DNA of 64,000 bases, taken from NCBI RefSeq assembly GCF_000526415.1, contig NZ_JAGA01000002.1, forward strand, positions 1,666,001 to 1,730,000, read 5' to 3'. The notes under the pieces are model-generated. The model had not been told where the DNA came from, did no database searches, and saw nothing but the letters and a program-made list of their open reading frames with translations. The DNA is from Kallotenue papyrolyticum. GTDB lineage: Bacteria > Chloroflexota > Chloroflexia > Chloroflexales > Kallotenuaceae. Positions 23,154-31,263 of the stretch are shown here, piece by piece. A program made the position numbers and the translations under genes. Each line of letters begins with the position of its first letter. Position 1 is the stretch's first letter.

Positions 23154-24952
23154 TGGCGGTCGCCACGGAGCTCCCCTTTGCCGGCAGCGCCGAAGAACAG
23201 GCCCTGGCGCGGCGCGTCTATGAGGTGATGGTTGGGCAGGGCGCGCTGTACGGCCGTGACGCGCTGATCCGTCAGACGCTGGACAATCTGGCTGCCTTTC
23301 TGGCGCAGCAGGACGGCGTCGAGCCGGCGGCGATGGCCAAACGCATCGAGGCAGCGGTACGGGCCAATCCCGAGGTCTTTCTGCGAGAGGAGCGCGACGG
23401 TGCCGTGCTGATCGCGACGTCGCGGCGCGGTGTTGCGCGGCCACGCCAGGAAGATCGGACCCATACCTTCGCGCAGCGTCTGTACGAGCCGGCGCGGCCC
23501 CTGCCGGTGGACGACATCAACAATCTGGTGACCATGGTCCGTCCACCGCTGACCACCGTCGAGCCGGTGCAGATTTCGGGCTTCTGGCGCGCCTTGGTCA
23601 GCCAGCAGGCGAGCGCAGAACCGATCGTCGTGCCCGCTGCGCAGCCGGGGCCGGCGGAATCGGCGCCGGCCGAGGCAGCGCCGGCGCCGGCCACGCCGAC
23701 GCAGCCGCGCGAGGAGGTCTCGCCCACAACCATTCTGCTGAGCGACGGCACGCCGGTCGATCTGGACGAGCCGATCGAGGCCTTGATGGCGCGCTTCGGC
23801 GCGGCGCTGCAGGCCGAGATCGCCGCAGCCTTGAATGAAGATCCGCTGCGTCGTGTCGTCAACTTCGGCGATCTCTACTATGTCGCCGATGCCTTGCCCA
23901 ACCTGGGCAAGAACGACCTGCGCCGCATTCGCGACTACATTGTCGAGCAGGGCGAGCCGATGTCCGATGAGGCGATCCTGGCCGATGTGTACCGCGAGTT
24001 GCCCGGCTCGCCCTCGTTCGAGATTCGCCGCTTTGGCCTGAACTACCGCCTGAGCCGCGAGAAAGATTTCGAGTACGTCGGCATGCCCGGCCTCAACCTG
24101 TGGTCGGCCAAAGGGCTGGCGGCGATCGGCTCCAAGCGTGTCAAGGCCAGCGATCTGGGGCAGTTCTATGCCTACCTGGTGGACGGCCAGGACGACAGCG
24201 AACCGGTCGGCGACGGCACGGTGATGCACTATCTCACCTTTTTCGAGTGGGAGTATGGCGTGCTGCCGCTCAACCGCGCCTTTGCCTCGATCATGCCGCG
24301 GCCGTTCCTGCCCGATCAGCGCGCCATCGCCGTGCACTTTGAATCGCCGCAGCATTACACCACCTATCTGGCCGAGGTGCGCCTGCCGACCGCGACGCGT
24401 GGCGGCTGGATCTGGGGCCTGGAAGATTTCTTCCGCGAGTATGTCGTCCCCGGCACGCTGCTGACGATCGCCGCGACCGAGGTACCCAATGTCTTCACCA
24501 TCAGCTACGAGGAGATTCCGCCCGTAGAAGATAAGCTGCTCCACTTCGAGGAGAAGCGCAACCGCTTCGTCTTCCTGCCGGTGACCTACTACTCGGCGGT
24601 GGACGAGGACCTATTGCCGAGCCAGAAGCGCTACGGTAAGCTGCGCAACCTCAAGGCGCTGCCGATGAACGATCGCAAAAAGGCCGATCAGGTCGTGGCG
24701 CACGTCTTCGAAACCCTGGGCGAGCAGCTCGGCTCCAAGGAAGAGCCGATGTACTGGATCCAGTTCAACGAGCTGCTGCTGGGCGTCAACGTGCTGCGTC
24801 CCATGTCGTCCGCCTACCTGGAGCAGGTGCTGCGCCAGGATGCGGCCTACTACGCCGACGAGACAACCGTAGGCGCCTGGTACTACAAGCCCGCGCCCGA
24901 GGAGCAGCGCGCCGAGGATGAGTCCGAGGCCGAGGACGACGAGGAGGAGTAA
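23153..24952 (+). CDS. Uncharacterised 599-residue protein with Pro/Ala linker and acidic tail
   Basis: I do not recognise this protein. Residues 10-95 look like a small winged-helix-type domain (LARRVYEVMVGQGALYGRD...AAVRANPEVFLRE). A Pro/Ala-rich linker follows (about 160-190). A large mixed domain runs to about 570, with WIWGLEDFFREYVVPG and FVFLPVTYYSAVDEDLLPSQ. The last 20 residues are almost all acidic (EDESEAEDDEEE), reminiscent of the RNA polymerase delta subunit. No enzymatic motif is visible. It is coupled to the small upstream gene, and a HEAT-repeat protein follows after a hairpin. A nucleic-acid or polymerase-associated role is speculation. Confidence 0.75.
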   Translation: MAVATELPFAGSAEEQALARRVYEVMVGQGALYGRDALIRQTLDNLAAFLAQQDGVEPAAMAKRIEAAVRANPEVFLREERDGAVLIATSRRGVARPRQEDRTHTFAQRLYEPARPLPVDDINNLVTMVRPPLTTVEPVQISGFWRALVSQQASAEPIVVPAAQPGPAESAPAEAAPAPATPTQPREEVSPTTILLSDGTPVDLDEPIEALMARFGAALQAEIAAALNEDPLRRVVNFGDLYYVADALPNLGKNDLRRIRDYIVEQGEPMSDEAILADVYRELPGSPSFEIRRFGLNYRLSREKDFEYVGMPGLNLWSAKGLAAIGSKRVKASDLGQFYAYLVDGQDDSEPVGDGTVMHYLTFFEWEYGVLPLNRAFASIMPRPFLPDQRAIAVHFESPQHYTTYLAEVRLPTATRGGWIWGLEDFFREYVVPGTLLTIAATEVPNVFTISYEEIPPVEDKLLHFEEKRNRFVFLPVTYYSAVDEDLLPSQKRYGKLRNLKALPMNDRKKADQVVAHVFETLGEQLGSKEEPMYWIQFNELLLGVNVLRPMSSAYLEQVLRQDAAYYADETTVGAWYYKPAPEEQRAEDESEAEDDEEE

Positions 24953-24963
24953 GCACCCGCGGG

Positions 24964-25009
24964 GATGCCGGTGGAGCACCCGCTCCACGGGCATCTACCT
25001 TTAATTTTT
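24964..25009 (+). terminator. Intrinsic-terminator-like hairpin within the operon
   Basis: Arms GATGCC-G-GTGGAG and CTCCAC-G-GGCATC form a twelve-pair stem with one G-G mismatch (24964-24995). TACCTTTAATTTTT follows. It lies between the 599-residue protein gene and the HEAT-repeat gene, so it should reduce downstream expression. Confidence 0.65.
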
Positions 25010-25015
25010 AAAACT

Positions 25016-25936
25016 ATGAGTCGCATGCGCGAGATTGTGCGCCATCTGGGCGATACCAGCCGGCCGCTCAAGCGGCGTGAGCTACGCCAGCTCAACGATA
25101 TTGGCGAGCAGGCTCGGCCAGAGTTCGCAGCGGCCTGGCGCGAGGTGGCGCTGAGTCGCCGGCGTGAGATCGCCACGGCGCTGGTGGAGCTGGCCGAAGA
25201 TAACGTCGAGTTCGATTTTCGCGACGTGTTCCGCGTGCTGATCGACGACGGCGATGCCGATGTGCGCCTGGCGGCGGTCGAAGGATTGTGGGAAGACGAA
25301 CGCCTCAGCACCCTGCGCGCGCTGCTGCCGCTGCTGGACGGCGATGCCGCTGATGAAGTGCGCGCAGCGGTGGCGCTAGCGCTGGGCCGCTTCGCCTACC
25401 GTGCCAGCCTGGATGAGCTGCCCGTGCAGGTAGGGGCGGAGCTGCGCGCGGCGCTGCTGGCGGCGGCGACCAACGTTGATCTGGCTGAGGAGGTGCGCCG
25501 GCGCGCCCTGGAGAGCCTGGGCTACTTCAGCGATGAGGAGGTCACGCAGGTGATCGCCCGGGCCTATGCTTCGGGGCAGCGCCGCCTCAAGGAGAGCGCG
25601 CTGGCCGCCATGGGCCACAGCATGGATCCGCGCTGGCTGCCGATCGTTGCCGCCGAGCTTCAAAGCTCCGAACCGGCCTTGCAGTATGAGGCGGCGCGCG
25701 CCAGCGGCGAGCTGGGCGAGGCGGCGGCCGGGCTGGTGGCGCTGCTGACGCCGCTGGCCAATGGCGAGGATGTCGAAGTCGCGCAGGCGGCGATCTGGGC
25801 ACTGGGCCAGATCGGCGGCGCGCAGGCTGAACGTGCGTTGAAGCGGCTGCTGCGCAGCGATCGTCCGGTGATCCAGCAGGCTGCCGAGGAGGCGCTGGCC
25901 GAGCTATCGCTCGACGACCTCCAGTTTGGCTTCTAG
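25016..25936 (+). CDS. HEAT-repeat domain protein
   Basis: A 306-residue alpha-solenoid protein. At least five HEAT-like units are visible from about residue 75, with recurring patterns such as DADVRLAAVEGLW, DEVRAAVALALGRF and DVEVAQAAIWALGQIGG. The N-terminal 70 residues are basic and helical. Such repeats serve as protein-interaction scaffolds; no enzymatic motif is seen. I chose the ATG at 25016, just after the T-rich end of the terminator-like hairpin, because upstream in-frame codons fall inside the hairpin. There is no strong ribosome site. Confidence 0.8.
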   Translation: MSRMREIVRHLGDTSRPLKRRELRQLNDIGEQARPEFAAAWREVALSRRREIATALVELAEDNVEFDFRDVFRVLIDDGDADVRLAAVEGLWEDERLSTLRALLPLLDGDAADEVRAAVALALGRFAYRASLDELPVQVGAELRAALLAAATNVDLAEEVRRRALESLGYFSDEEVTQVIARAYASGQRRLKESALAAMGHSMDPRWLPIVAAELQSSEPALQYEAARASGELGEAAAGLVALLTPLANGEDVEVAQAAIWALGQIGGAQAERALKRLLRSDRPVIQQAAEEALAELSLDDLQFGF

Positions 25937-25960
25937 GCGCCTAGCCCGCTCCTGTCCGGC

Positions 25961-26755
25961 ATGCTGCTGGCTACGCTCGATCAGGCGCGCGCTTACGACC
26001 ACCTGCTGATCGCGCCCCACCTCGACGATGCCGCGCTCTCGTGTGGCGGGCTGATCGCGCGCTTGGTGGACGCCGGCGCGCGCGTGCTGGTGGTGACGCT
26101 GTGCGCCGGCGATCCACCGCCGGAGGCTGCGCTCTCGCCCTTTGCCCGCTACCTGCATCGCGCCTGGGACCTGGGCGCGCAGCCCATGCAGCGGCGCCGC
26201 GCCGAGGATGCCCGCGCGCTGGCAATCCTGGGCTGCGACGGTCTGCAGCTCGAGCTGCTCGACGCGCCCTACCGCTGCGCGCGCTACGGCGAAGGCGACG
26301 GCTGGCGGGGCACGATCGATCCCGACGATCCGCTGCCGGCGGCCAGTCGCGCGCTGCTGGAGCAGCTCTATGCGCATCAACCGCCGGCGATGTTCTATGT
26401 GCCGCTGGGCGTGGGCAACCATGTCGATCACCAGATCGTCTGCGCGGCCGGCCTGGCACTGCACGAGCGTGGCGCGCCGGTGGTCTGGTATGAGGATTTG
26501 CCCTACGCCGCCAAGCAGCCTGCCGCGCTAGAGCAGCGGCTTGCCGCGCTGCGACCCGCACGGTTCGAGCCGGAGCTGATCGATATCAGTGCGACGCTGC
26601 CGCGCAAACTGGCGGCGATCGCCGCCTACGCCTCGCAGCAGCGCGAGCTCTTCGGCGCGGCCGAGATGCGCGTGGTGATGACCGGCTACGCCGCGGCGCT
26701 GGCCGGAGGGCGTGGCTATGCCGAGCGGCTGTGGCGCCGGAATCGGGTACAATAG
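25961..26755 (+). CDS. PIG-L/LmbE family zinc deacetylase
   Basis: A 264-residue N-acetyl-sugar deacetylase-like enzyme. The zinc-binding PHLDDAALSCGG motif is near residues 19-30. The third metal ligand is in GVGNHVDHQIV at about residue 150. The family includes MshB, BshB and GlcNAc-PI deacetylases, so thiol cofactor, antibiotic or cell-wall substrates are possible. The FemX-like gene follows immediately, and its -10 element overlaps this gene's stop codon. The context favours an envelope-related sugar substrate, which is inference. Confidence 0.9.
   Translation: MLLATLDQARAYDHLLIAPHLDDAALSCGGLIARLVDAGARVLVVTLCAGDPPPEAALSPFARYLHRAWDLGAQPMQRRRAEDARALAILGCDGLQLELLDAPYRCARYGEGDGWRGTIDPDDPLPAASRALLEQLYAHQPPAMFYVPLGVGNHVDHQIVCAAGLALHERGAPVVWYEDLPYAAKQPAALEQRLAALRPARFEPELIDISATLPRKLAAIAAYASQQRELFGAAEMRVVMTGYAAALAGGRGYAERLWRRNRVQ
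26748..26753 (+). promoter_or_regulatory. -10 element (TACAAT) for the FemX-like gene, near-leaderless
   Basis: TACAAT overlaps the stop region of the upstream deacetylase gene and ends 8 bases before the ATG at 26762. No ribosome site is present, so an internal leaderless transcript is likely. Confidence 0.45.
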
Positions 26756-26761
26756 CGCCGC

Positions 26762-27820
26762 ATGAATGCCTTTGCCGTCATCGAACACACCGACGCCGCA
26801 GCCTGGGATGCGCTGGTCGATCGGCATGCTCAGGGACACCTGTTGCAGAGCTGGGCCTGGGGCGAGCTGAAGAGTCGCTATGGCTGGCGTCCGCTGCGCC
26901 TGGCCGTCACCGATGGCCGGCGCAGCGCGGCGGCGCAACTGCTGCTCCGGCCGATCTATGGGCTGGCGGTGGCCTATGTGCCGCGCGGTCCGCTGTGGAG
27001 CGGTGATGCGCTGCTGGATCGCGCGTTGATGCAGCTGCTGCGCCGGGTAGCGCGGCGGCAGCGCGCCGCGTTTCTGCGTCTGGAGCCCAACCTGCTGGAG
27101 GACGCGCCCGCTGCGCCCAAGCTGCACGCGCTGCTGCTGAGCGAGGGCTTTCAGCCTGCCGAGCCGTTGCAGCCGCGCGCATCGATCCATCTCGATCTGC
27201 GCCCCGCGCCGGAAGCGCTGCTGGCCGGCGCGAGCAAGGGGCACCGCGCCGATGTGCGCCGCGCCGAGCGCAACGGTGTGCAGGTGCGCGTCGGTAGCGA
27301 CGAGGCCGACCTGGAGCGCTTCTACGCGATCATGCAGGCCACGGCCGCGCGGCAGCAATTCGCGATCCATAGCCGTGCCTACTACCAGGCCGCCTGGCAG
27401 TTGCTGGGCGATGCGGCGCGGCTGCTGCTGGCCGAGCAGGACGGCGCAGCGCTGGCGGCGTTTCTGGTCTTTGCCTGGGGTCGCGAGGCGCAGTACATGT
27501 ACAGCGGCGCAACCGAGGCCGGTCTCAAAGTTGGCGCCAACCATCTGTTGCAGTGGCATGCGATCCGTTGGGCGCGCGAGCGCGGCGCGCAGGTGTATGA
27601 CTTCTGGGGCATTCCCGACGCCTTCGCGCGTATGCGCCAGGCCACGCCCGCCGAGCAGGAGCGCCTGGAGACTGAAGCGCGCCGGCATCCGCTCTACGGC
27701 GTGTATCGCTTCAAAAAGGGCTGGGGTGGGCAGGTGGTGCGCTACCTGCCGGCCTACGATCAGATCTATCTCGCGCCGGCCTACTGGTTGTGGCAACGCC
27801 GGCGTCGGGGCGCGGACTAA
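26762..27820 (+). CDS. FemAB/FemX-like peptidoglycan bridge aminoacyltransferase
   Basis: A 352-residue protein with the tandem GNAT-like fold of FemX. LLQSWAWGELKSRYGW near the N-terminus, the SKGHRADVRRAERNG segment (about residue 158) and YDFWGIPDAF near the C-terminus are family hallmarks. FemX enzymes transfer amino acids from aminoacyl-tRNA to the peptidoglycan stem peptide in the cytoplasm, on lipid II. The location just upstream of murE supports a role in peptide cross-bridge formation. Which amino acid is added is not known. Confidence 0.88.
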   Translation: MNAFAVIEHTDAAAWDALVDRHAQGHLLQSWAWGELKSRYGWRPLRLAVTDGRRSAAAQLLLRPIYGLAVAYVPRGPLWSGDALLDRALMQLLRRVARRQRAAFLRLEPNLLEDAPAAPKLHALLLSEGFQPAEPLQPRASIHLDLRPAPEALLAGASKGHRADVRRAERNGVQVRVGSDEADLERFYAIMQATAARQQFAIHSRAYYQAAWQLLGDAARLLLAEQDGAALAAFLVFAWGREAQYMYSGATEAGLKVGANHLLQWHAIRWARERGAQVYDFWGIPDAFARMRQATPAEQERLETEARRHPLYGVYRFKKGWGGQVVRYLPAYDQIYLAPAYWLWQRRRRGAD

Positions 27821-27842
27821 CCGGGCCGTCCATGCGAGGAAC

Positions 27843-28667
27843 ATGAGCGAGCCGCTTCCCAATGTCCAACTGGTGGCGTTGCAGCGCTGTGTGCTGCACG
27901 AATCGGTCGATCCGCAACGCGTGACGCGTCTGGCGGCAGCCCTGCGCCGTGACGATCTGTTACGCAATCCACCGATCGTGGCACCGCTGCCCGGTCGCGA
28001 TGAGCTGGTGGTGCTGGATGGCGCGACGCGCACCACGGCGCTGCGCGAGCTGGGCTATGGCGCGGTGGCAGCGCAGATCGTGCGCTATGCCGATCCGCGC
28101 ATCGAACTCCACAGCTGGGTGCATGTGCTGCACGGCATATCGGCGGCGGCGCTGACACGTGGCCTGCGCAGCATCGCCGGGCTGACCTTGCGTCCGATCG
28201 AGACCGAGCTGGCCCTGCGCGATGCTCGTTCGCATGCCGCCGCCGGTGCGCTGCTGACCGCCGCGGGCGCGGCCTGGGCGCTCTGCTGCGACGGCGCGCT
28301 GGTCGACGAGGCGCGCATCCTCAACGCCATGTTCGCCTGGTATGCGCGTCAGGCGACCGTGCAGCGCCTCCCCCACGATGAGCACTTCGGTCTGGCCAGT
28401 CTGCCCGCCGACAGCGTGGCGGTGATCTTTCCACGCTACAGCAAATCCGAGCTGCTGGAGCTGGCGGCGGCCGGTGCGGTGCTGCCCGGCGGCATCACCC
28501 GGCATATCATCCCCGGCCGGGCGCTGCGCGTGAACGTACCGCTCCAGCCGTTGCGCGAAGGCAGCTTTGCTCTACAGCAACGCTGGTTCGCGGCCTGGTT
28601 TGCCGAGCGCATCGCCGGTGGCCATGCCCGCCTCTACACCGAGCCAACCTGGTTGTTTGATGAGTAG
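27843..28667 (+). CDS. ParB-N-terminal/SerK-like domain protein
   Basis: A 274-residue protein. The first 110 residues resemble the ParB/sulfiredoxin-type nucleotide-binding domain, with VVLDGATRTTALRELGYG corresponding to the GxxR box. This domain without a DNA-binding half is found in SbnI and archaeal SerK, which phosphorylate free serine using ATP or ADP. The C-terminal half (HFGLASLPADSVAVIFPRYSK...GGITRHIIPGRALRVN) fits SbnI-like proteins rather than chromosome-partition ParB. It lies between femX-like and murE, with 6 bases to murE. Serine phosphorylation is a family-based inference; a regulatory role is the alternative. Confidence 0.7.
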   Translation: MSEPLPNVQLVALQRCVLHESVDPQRVTRLAAALRRDDLLRNPPIVAPLPGRDELVVLDGATRTTALRELGYGAVAAQIVRYADPRIELHSWVHVLHGISAAALTRGLRSIAGLTLRPIETELALRDARSHAAAGALLTAAGAAWALCCDGALVDEARILNAMFAWYARQATVQRLPHDEHFGLASLPADSVAVIFPRYSKSELLELAAAGAVLPGGITRHIIPGRALRVNVPLQPLREGSFALQQRWFAAWFAERIAGGHARLYTEPTWLFDE

Positions 28668-28673
28668 GGAGCC

Positions 28674-30200
28674 ATGCATCTCACACAGCTGATCCAGGCG
28701 CTGCCTGAGGCAGAGGTCAGCGGTCCGCGCGACCTGCCGATCCGCGCCATCGCCTACGATTCACGCGCGGTCGAGCCGCACAGCCTGTTTGTCGCCATCC
28801 GTGGCGCCCATGTGGACGGTCACCGCTTTATCGGCCAGGCGCTTGAGCGAGGCGCGACGGCGATCGTTTATGAGGATGTAGCTGCGCGCGCCGAACATGC
28901 CGCCGCGCCGGTGGCTTGGGTGCGCGTGCCCAACTCGCGCGCGGCGCTCTCGCCGCTCGCTGCTGCGTTTTACGGCTATCCTGGCCGTGAGCTGCGCGTG
29001 GTGGGCGTGACTGGCTCCAAGGGCAAGACCACCACCTCGACGCTGCTGGCGCACGTGCTCGATCAGGAGGGCCACCGTAGCGGCTTGATGACCACCGTCG
29101 ATTTCAAGGTTGGCGCGCGCTGGTGGAGCAACCAAACGCGCCAGACCACGCCCGAGGCGTTGGAGGTGCAGCAGATGCTGCGGGCGATGGTTGAGGCCGG
29201 CTGCGACTATGCCGTGGTCGAATCGTCCTCGCACGCCCTCTCGGCGCGCTGGAATCGTGTCGGCGATTGCGACTACAGCGTGGCGGTGATCACCAACATC
29301 ACGCATGAGCATCTGGACTACCACGGCAGTTTCGAACAGTATCGTCGCGACAAGGCGCGGCTCTTCGAGCTGCTGGGCGTGAGTCGCGCGCCCGGACGCA
29401 AGCTGGCGGTGATCAACCTGGACGATCCCAATGCGCCGGTGTTTATCGCGGCGGCCGGTGCTGCCGAGGTCATCACCTACGCGCTGGAGCATCCGGCAGC
29501 CCACGTGCGCGCGATCGATGTCGAACTGCACCGCGATGGCGTGCGCGCTACGGCGCTCACCCCCTGGGGCGAGGTACCGATCGAACTGGGCATTCCCGGA
29601 CGTTTCAATGTGCTCAACGCACTGGCAGCGGTGGCGGTCGGCCTGGCCGAGGGCATCAGTCCTGCGTCAATTGCAGCGGCGCTGCGTGGTGTGCGTGGCG
29701 TCAGCGGGCGCATGGAGCGCGTCGAGCTGGGCCAGCCCTTCACCGTGGTGGTGGACTACGCCCACAACCCCGATTCGTTCGAGCAGGTGATGGGCATGCT
29801 GCGACCCCTGACGCGTGGCCGGTTGATCAGCGTCTTCGGTTCGGCGGGCGAGCGCGATCAGGAGAAGCGCCCGCTACAGGGGCGGATCGCCGGACGCTAC
29901 TGCGACCTGACGATCGTCACCGACGAGGATCCGCGCGATGAGGACCGCATGGCGATCCTGGAGCAGATCGCGGCGGGGTTGCGCCAGGCGGGCCGCCGCG
30001 AGGGTGTGGACTACCTCAAGATCGCCGACCGCGCGGCTGCTATCCGCGAAGCGCTGCGCCGCGCTCAGCCGGGCGACATCGTGCTGCTGTTGGGCAAGGG
30101 CCATGAGTCGTCCATCATCTACGAGGGCGGGCGTAAACTGCCCTGGAACGAACGCGCAGAGGCGGAACGCGCCCTACGCGAGCTGGGTTACGGCGGCTGA
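28674..30200 (+). CDS. murE: UDP-N-acetylmuramyl-tripeptide synthetase, MurE
   Basis: A cytoplasmic Mur ligase of 508 residues that adds the third residue of the peptidoglycan stem peptide. The N-terminal UDP-binding domain contains IAYDSRAVEPHSLFVAIRG. The ATP-binding loop is VTGSKGKTTT, followed by TTPEALEVQQML and ITNITHEHLDYHG. The C-terminal domain has VVDYAHNPDSFEQVM and TDEDPRDEDR. The DAP-type enzymes have DNPR at this last position. The Glu-Asp-Pro-Arg seen here suggests a third residue other than meso-DAP, such as Orn or Lys, which would fit Chloroflexus-type walls. It follows the ParB/SerK-like gene closely. Confidence 0.94.
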   Translation: MHLTQLIQALPEAEVSGPRDLPIRAIAYDSRAVEPHSLFVAIRGAHVDGHRFIGQALERGATAIVYEDVAARAEHAAAPVAWVRVPNSRAALSPLAAAFYGYPGRELRVVGVTGSKGKTTTSTLLAHVLDQEGHRSGLMTTVDFKVGARWWSNQTRQTTPEALEVQQMLRAMVEAGCDYAVVESSSHALSARWNRVGDCDYSVAVITNITHEHLDYHGSFEQYRRDKARLFELLGVSRAPGRKLAVINLDDPNAPVFIAAAGAAEVITYALEHPAAHVRAIDVELHRDGVRATALTPWGEVPIELGIPGRFNVLNALAAVAVGLAEGISPASIAAALRGVRGVSGRMERVELGQPFTVVVDYAHNPDSFEQVMGMLRPLTRGRLISVFGSAGERDQEKRPLQGRIAGRYCDLTIVTDEDPRDEDRMAILEQIAAGLRQAGRREGVDYLKIADRAAAIREALRRAQPGDIVLLLGKGHESSIIYEGGRKLPWNERAEAERALRELGYGG

Positions 30201-30220
30201 TGCCGGGGATGGGACGATGA

Positions 30221-30260
30221 GCAAGGGTAGGGGCTAAGCATGATTGGTCCCTACCCTTGC
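30221..30260. terminator. Hairpin between convergent murE and PRC-barrel genes
   Basis: Twelve-base perfect arms GCAAGGGTAGGG and CCCTACCCTTGC are separated by 16 bases. It lies about 20 bases past the murE stop. No T-run follows on either strand, so bidirectional or Rho-assisted termination is likely. The rest of 30201-30386 has nothing I can interpret. Confidence 0.5.
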
Positions 30261-30386
30261 CGATCATGCCGCCCATGGTCATGGCGTTGTCTCCCCGCGT
30301 CACCGCCTCCGCGCATCACAACCGCAACCGCGCACGATCACGCATGGACGGGGGGTATCCATGCGCGCAGGATCGTATCTTCCGCC

Positions 30387-31178
30387 TCACGCCGCGCCGG
30401 CTTCCTGCTCCCAGTAGGCCGGTTGACGATAGTAGGCGTGCAGGCGCGCCTCATAGTCGCGGCTGAGCGGCTGCGTGGGATCGTAGCCGGGCGCCTGGGC
30501 GATTACATCGCGCGGCAGATCCACCGCTACGCTGCGGCCTTCCCATGATACGGCGCTGACCCAGTGTGGTGCGAGCAGCACCGTGCGACCGGAGAGCCAG
30601 CCGCCCGTGTCGATCAGCAGGTAACGCAACGCCCAGGTCTGATCGTCGAGCAGCACGTCGCTGACGCTGCCGATCGCGCCATCGCGCGCCTGGATGGTGT
30701 AGCTCGTCACTTCGCTCAGACTGCGCAGGTGCGGATCGCCCTCCGCTTCGGGCTGCGCCGCGCCGTGCTCGGGTTCGGGCGGCGGCGGCACGGGTGCCAT
30801 CGCCGGCCAGCTCAGCGCGCTGGGCGCCATGGCTGCGCCCCAGAGCCCGCTACCGATCCAGTAGGGTGGATAGCCATAGTAGCGGAAGTACTCGAGCTCT
30901 TTTTGCCGCGAAACCGGCAGATCGCTGGCGATGTCGGGGCTGTTGCGCACCTGCTCACGCGTCAGGGCGACCGCGACGCTCCGTTCGTCCCAGCCTACAT
31001 GGCGCACGGCGATCGGCGTGATCAACACCAGCCGTCCCGACAACCAGCCGCCGGTATCGACGACCAGGTAGCGCGTCACCCAGCGTTGATCATCGAACAA
31101 CAGATCGCTGACACTGCCGATCTCGCCGTCGCTGGCGTGGATAGTGGCGCCCTTCAGCGCACGTGCTTCATGAATCAT
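30387..31178 (-). CDS. Protein with two PRC-barrel domains
   Basis: A 263-residue protein with two copies of the PRC-barrel. The first is at about residues 5-85 (GATIHASDGEIGSVSDLLFDD) and the second at about 165-245 (SYTIQARDGAIGSVSDVLLDD). A Pro-rich linker with a YYGYPPYWIG patch joins them. PRC-barrels occur in photosynthetic reaction centre H subunits and in RimM, and stand-alone tandem copies are common in stress-related proteins. No membrane segment is seen, so it is probably cytoplasmic. The start ATG at 31178 follows GGGGGGAG. It is convergent with murE. Confidence 0.85.
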   Translation of the reverse strand: MIHEARALKGATIHASDGEIGSVSDLLFDDQRWVTRYLVVDTGGWLSGRLVLITPIAVRHVGWDERSVAVALTREQVRNSPDIASDLPVSRQKELEYFRYYGYPPYWIGSGLWGAAMAPSALSWPAMAPVPPPPEPEHGAAQPEAEGDPHLRSLSEVTSYTIQARDGAIGSVSDVLLDDQTWALRYLLIDTGGWLSGRTVLLAPHWVSAVSWEGRSVAVDLPRDVIAQAPGYDPTQPLSRDYEARLHAYYRQPAYWEQEAGAA

Positions 31179-31263
31179 CGGTGCTCCCCCCGGCGTAGAT
31201 GTGCCACGATCACCAGGGAAGCTGCCGCAAGTTCCGTTCCAGAGCCGTCGGACGCGGGTCGGA

